From positions 186,001-250,000 of the forward strand of contig NZ_BNAF01000007.1 of NCBI RefSeq assembly GCF_014653155.1: a DNA stretch of 64,000 nucleotides, in the 5' to 3' direction. The notes below the pieces were generated by a model. The model did not search any database, had not been told where the DNA came from, and saw only the letters and a list, made by a program, of their open reading frames with translations. This DNA comes from Sphingobacterium griseoflavum (GTDB lineage: Bacteria; Bacteroidota; Bacteroidia; Sphingobacteriales; Sphingobacteriaceae). Shown one piece after another: positions 62,254 to 64,000 of this stretch (positions within the stretch are counted from its first letter, which is position 1; each line of letters starts with the position of its first letter). The position numbers were made by a program, and so were the translations under genes.

Positions 62254-64000
62254 CTAGTCACGGTATATCGGTAAGGTGATGATAAAGGTAGTCCCTGCAT
62301 TTGCTTTCGTAACAAATTCGATCTTGCCGCCTATACCGGTAACGGTTTGTTTCACGAAGGCAAGTCCCAAGCCAGTCCCAGAACTTTTCGTCGTAAAGTT
62401 AGGCTTAAATATATTTGGGATCACTTCATCAGATATGCCATAACCATAGTCTTGAATCAAGATTTGTACATGATCTTTATCCGGATAACTTACTTCGACA
62501 TTAATTTTTGTTTTTTTCCGGCCAACACTGGCTTCGATAGCATTTTTGAACAAATTGTTAAACGAGCGAAGCATTTGGTCCCGATCACCCAATATATAGA
62601 TTGCCCGATCTGCCGTTTCGTTGTTCAGCACGATTAGTGTCGTCGACGTGCTGTTAAATAAATTCATGACCTTCAGTATTTTCTCGATAAGATTGATCTT
62701 CACCAAGTTTGTTTCAGGAAGTTTCGCAAATGCAGAAAACTCGGTTGCTATTTTGGATAAGCTATCTATCTGCTCGATCACGGAATTGGAAATCCGCAGA
62801 AACCGCTCGGAAAAACGCTCATCGTTTTCATGATAGGAACGCATCAATTGCTGTATGCCGAGCTTCATCGGGGTTAATGGATTTTTTATTTCATGGGCGA
62901 CCTGCTTCGCCATTTCTCGCCACGCTTTTTCCCGCTCGGCATCCCGTAATTGTTTGGCACTCTCCTCCAGTTTAATCAGCATGTAGTTGTATTCCTTGAT
63001 CAACATGCCAATCTCGTCATTCCTTTCCCAATAAAGGGGCTCATTGATCTTATTGGATAATTGGGTTTCGGCAAGTTTCTGGCGCACAATATCCAAAGGC
63101 TTTGTGATCTTGCTGGATACCGCTACCGCAATAAACCCAAACAGGATGATGATAAAGGTGTAAATATTCAAGATGGTGTTCAAGAGCAGGTTTTTGTTTG
63201 CCGTTGCATCCTTTTCGGTCGTATAATAGGGGATGTTAAGGTAGGCTACCGTTTTGTATTCCTCATTTTTTATCGTGGCATAAGCGGCTGCAAACTTGAA
63301 GATGGAAATCTGTTCTTGTTCGTATGCTTCTGACTTGCGCAGAACGGCAAGCTTACTCAGGGCCGCAGGGTTGATGTATTCTGATATCAGTTTGAGGTCG
63401 AATATCCTGGGTTGCGAGGAGTACAAAAGTTTGCCGCCCTTGTCGTAAAGGTTGAAGTTTGTCATGGTGGAAGGTGCCATATCCTTCAGTATTTTCACGA
63501 TAACTTGGCGCGTATCTTCCCGCGTGCCCGCAATACTGTTCTCTATTTTCTTGGTGATTTCGGCTATTTCCTTTAGTCGGTTGGCGGATGTTGTTTCCTC
63601 TAGTTGCTTGTTTATACTGATAAATGCGATTCCGCCCGAGATCAAGATACCTAGAAGAACAGACATAATAACCAAGGTTTGTATACGTGTACTGTATTGT
63701 ATGTTGTTAAAAAGTAGCCTAAAATGATAACGGATTCTATTCCAATGGAACGACTTGCTACTGACAGTTTTGAAGATATAGTTTGTAAAGTTGAAGAGAC
63801 CGAAGAAAATCAGAAGCAATATAAAAATAATAGACCCCAAGGCCAAATATTCCCAAGCTGTTGTTTTTTGTTTGCTGAGTACAATTGTCGTGTATTGATC
63901 GGGTTTATAGGCCAAGTGAAGAAAATTGTCGTGCTCCTTTACGTCTATGAATTCGCGCAATTTATTCGGGATGTTGAAATCGTTTTCTGCATAATTGTAT
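62254..64000 (-). CDS. Sensor histidine kinase (5' end beyond window)
   Basis: At least 582 residues of a membrane-bound two-component kinase; the frame stays open to the right edge, so the true start is outside. Visible parts in order: a transmembrane segment, an extended periplasmic region between two membrane segments, a HAMP-like region near IVRQKLAETQL, the HisKA domain with H-box VAHEIKNPLTPMKL, and a C-terminal HATPase domain with GYGISDEVIPNIF, TKSSGTGLGLAFVKQ. It resembles NtrY-type kinases. The cognate regulator lies outside the window. Gap of 300 nt separates its end from the coiled-coil gene. Confidence 0.9.
   Translation of the reverse strand, partial: YNYAENDFNIPNKLREFIDVKEHDNFLHLAYKPDQYTTIVLSKQKTTAWEYLALGSIIFILLLIFFGLFNFTNYIFKTVSSKSFHWNRIRYHFRLLFNNIQYSTRIQTLVIMSVLLGILISGGIAFISINKQLEETTSANRLKEIAEITKKIENSIAGTREDTRQVIVKILKDMAPSTMTNFNLYDKGGKLLYSSQPRIFDLKLISEYINPAALSKLAVLRKSEAYEQEQISIFKFAAAYATIKNEEYKTVAYLNIPYYTTEKDATANKNLLLNTILNIYTFIIILFGFIAVAVSSKITKPLDIVRQKLAETQLSNKINEPLYWERNDEIGMLIKEYNYMLIKLEESAKQLRDAEREKAWREMAKQVAHEIKNPLTPMKLGIQQLMRSYHENDERFSERFLRISNSVIEQIDSLSKIATEFSAFAKLPETNLVKINLIEKILKVMNLFNSTSTTLIVLNNETADRAIYILGDRDQMLRSFNNLFKNAIEASVGRKKTKINVEVSYPDKDHVQILIQDYGYGISDEVIPNIFKPNFTTKSSGTGLGLAFVKQTVTGIGGKIEFVTKANAGTTFIITLPIYRD

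Noticed and set aside
1..64000. Mobile elements, prophage, CRISPR-cas, tRNA or rRNA genes
   Set aside because: No transposase, integrase, cas gene, terminal inverted repeats, or tRNA cloverleaf arms were seen in any gap.

Overview
The window is chromosomal DNA of a Bacteroidota bacterium, most likely family Sphingobacteriaceae (Sphingobacterium/Pedobacter-like). The evidence is a GLPGLI-family protein next to a TonB-receptor-like barrel, an IPExxxVDY protein beside acpP-fabF-rnc, the transcarbamylase ArgF' in the arginine cluster, a GH88 hydrolase, A-rich leaders without clear Shine-Dalgarno sequences, and promoters of the Bacteroidota type (TTTG, 18-21 nt, TAnnTTTG). No tRNA, rRNA, CRISPR array, insertion sequence, prophage or integrase was recognised, so this is a housekeeping region with small accessory patches.

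Layout: 1-2.7 kb holds the end of rpsP, rimM and glnS. 2.9-13.5 kb is a mixed block: a secreted FAD-oxidoreductase-like protein, a carbonic anhydrase + SulP transporter operon, a HerA/YjgR-like ATPase, a nucleotidyltransferase, a DUF2459 membrane protein, dnaK, a thioredoxin-fold protein and a YjbR protein. 13.5-17.1 kb is an outer-membrane barrel + GLPGLI pair. 17.4-23.5 kb carries pyk, the IPExxxVDY gene, acpP, fabF, rnc and hisS. 23.6-26.3 kb encodes PDH E1-alpha and E2 (no E1-beta here). 26.5-29.5 kb has a lipoprotein serine hydrolase, a CoA-binding protein and a GH88 hydrolase.

29.8-45.0 kb is the S10-spc-alpha superoperon from rplC to rplQ, including secY, map, infA and rpoA. It is driven by a near-perfect promoter at its head, has further promoters inside, and is punctuated by hairpins, including a complete intrinsic terminator between rpsN and rpsH. 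rpsJ is absent from its head. 45.1-50.0 kb is an arginine operon (argD, argF', argB, proC, argE) ending in a strong bidirectional terminator facing an Lrp/AsnC regulator. 50.5-50.7 kb carries a promoter plus terminator enclosing about 120 nt without a convincing ORF, the best candidate small RNA of the window. 50.9-59.0 kb holds an unknown conserved protein with kinase-like motifs, ruvC and an envelope/lipid block (two LPG-synthase-TM/flippase-like proteins, a GT2 glycosyltransferase, a PlsC acyltransferase, an alpha/beta hydrolase, an SDR). The window closes with a lipoprotein, gmd, a coiled-coil membrane protein and a sensor histidine kinase cut by the right edge.

The genes serve mainly translation, protein export and central metabolism. 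I did not find an obvious novel defence or mobile system. The most interesting leads are the candidate sRNA, the kinase-like unknown gene, the terminator and hairpins inside the ribosomal operon, promoters placed directly against start codons (hisS, glnS), and the envelope lipid block.
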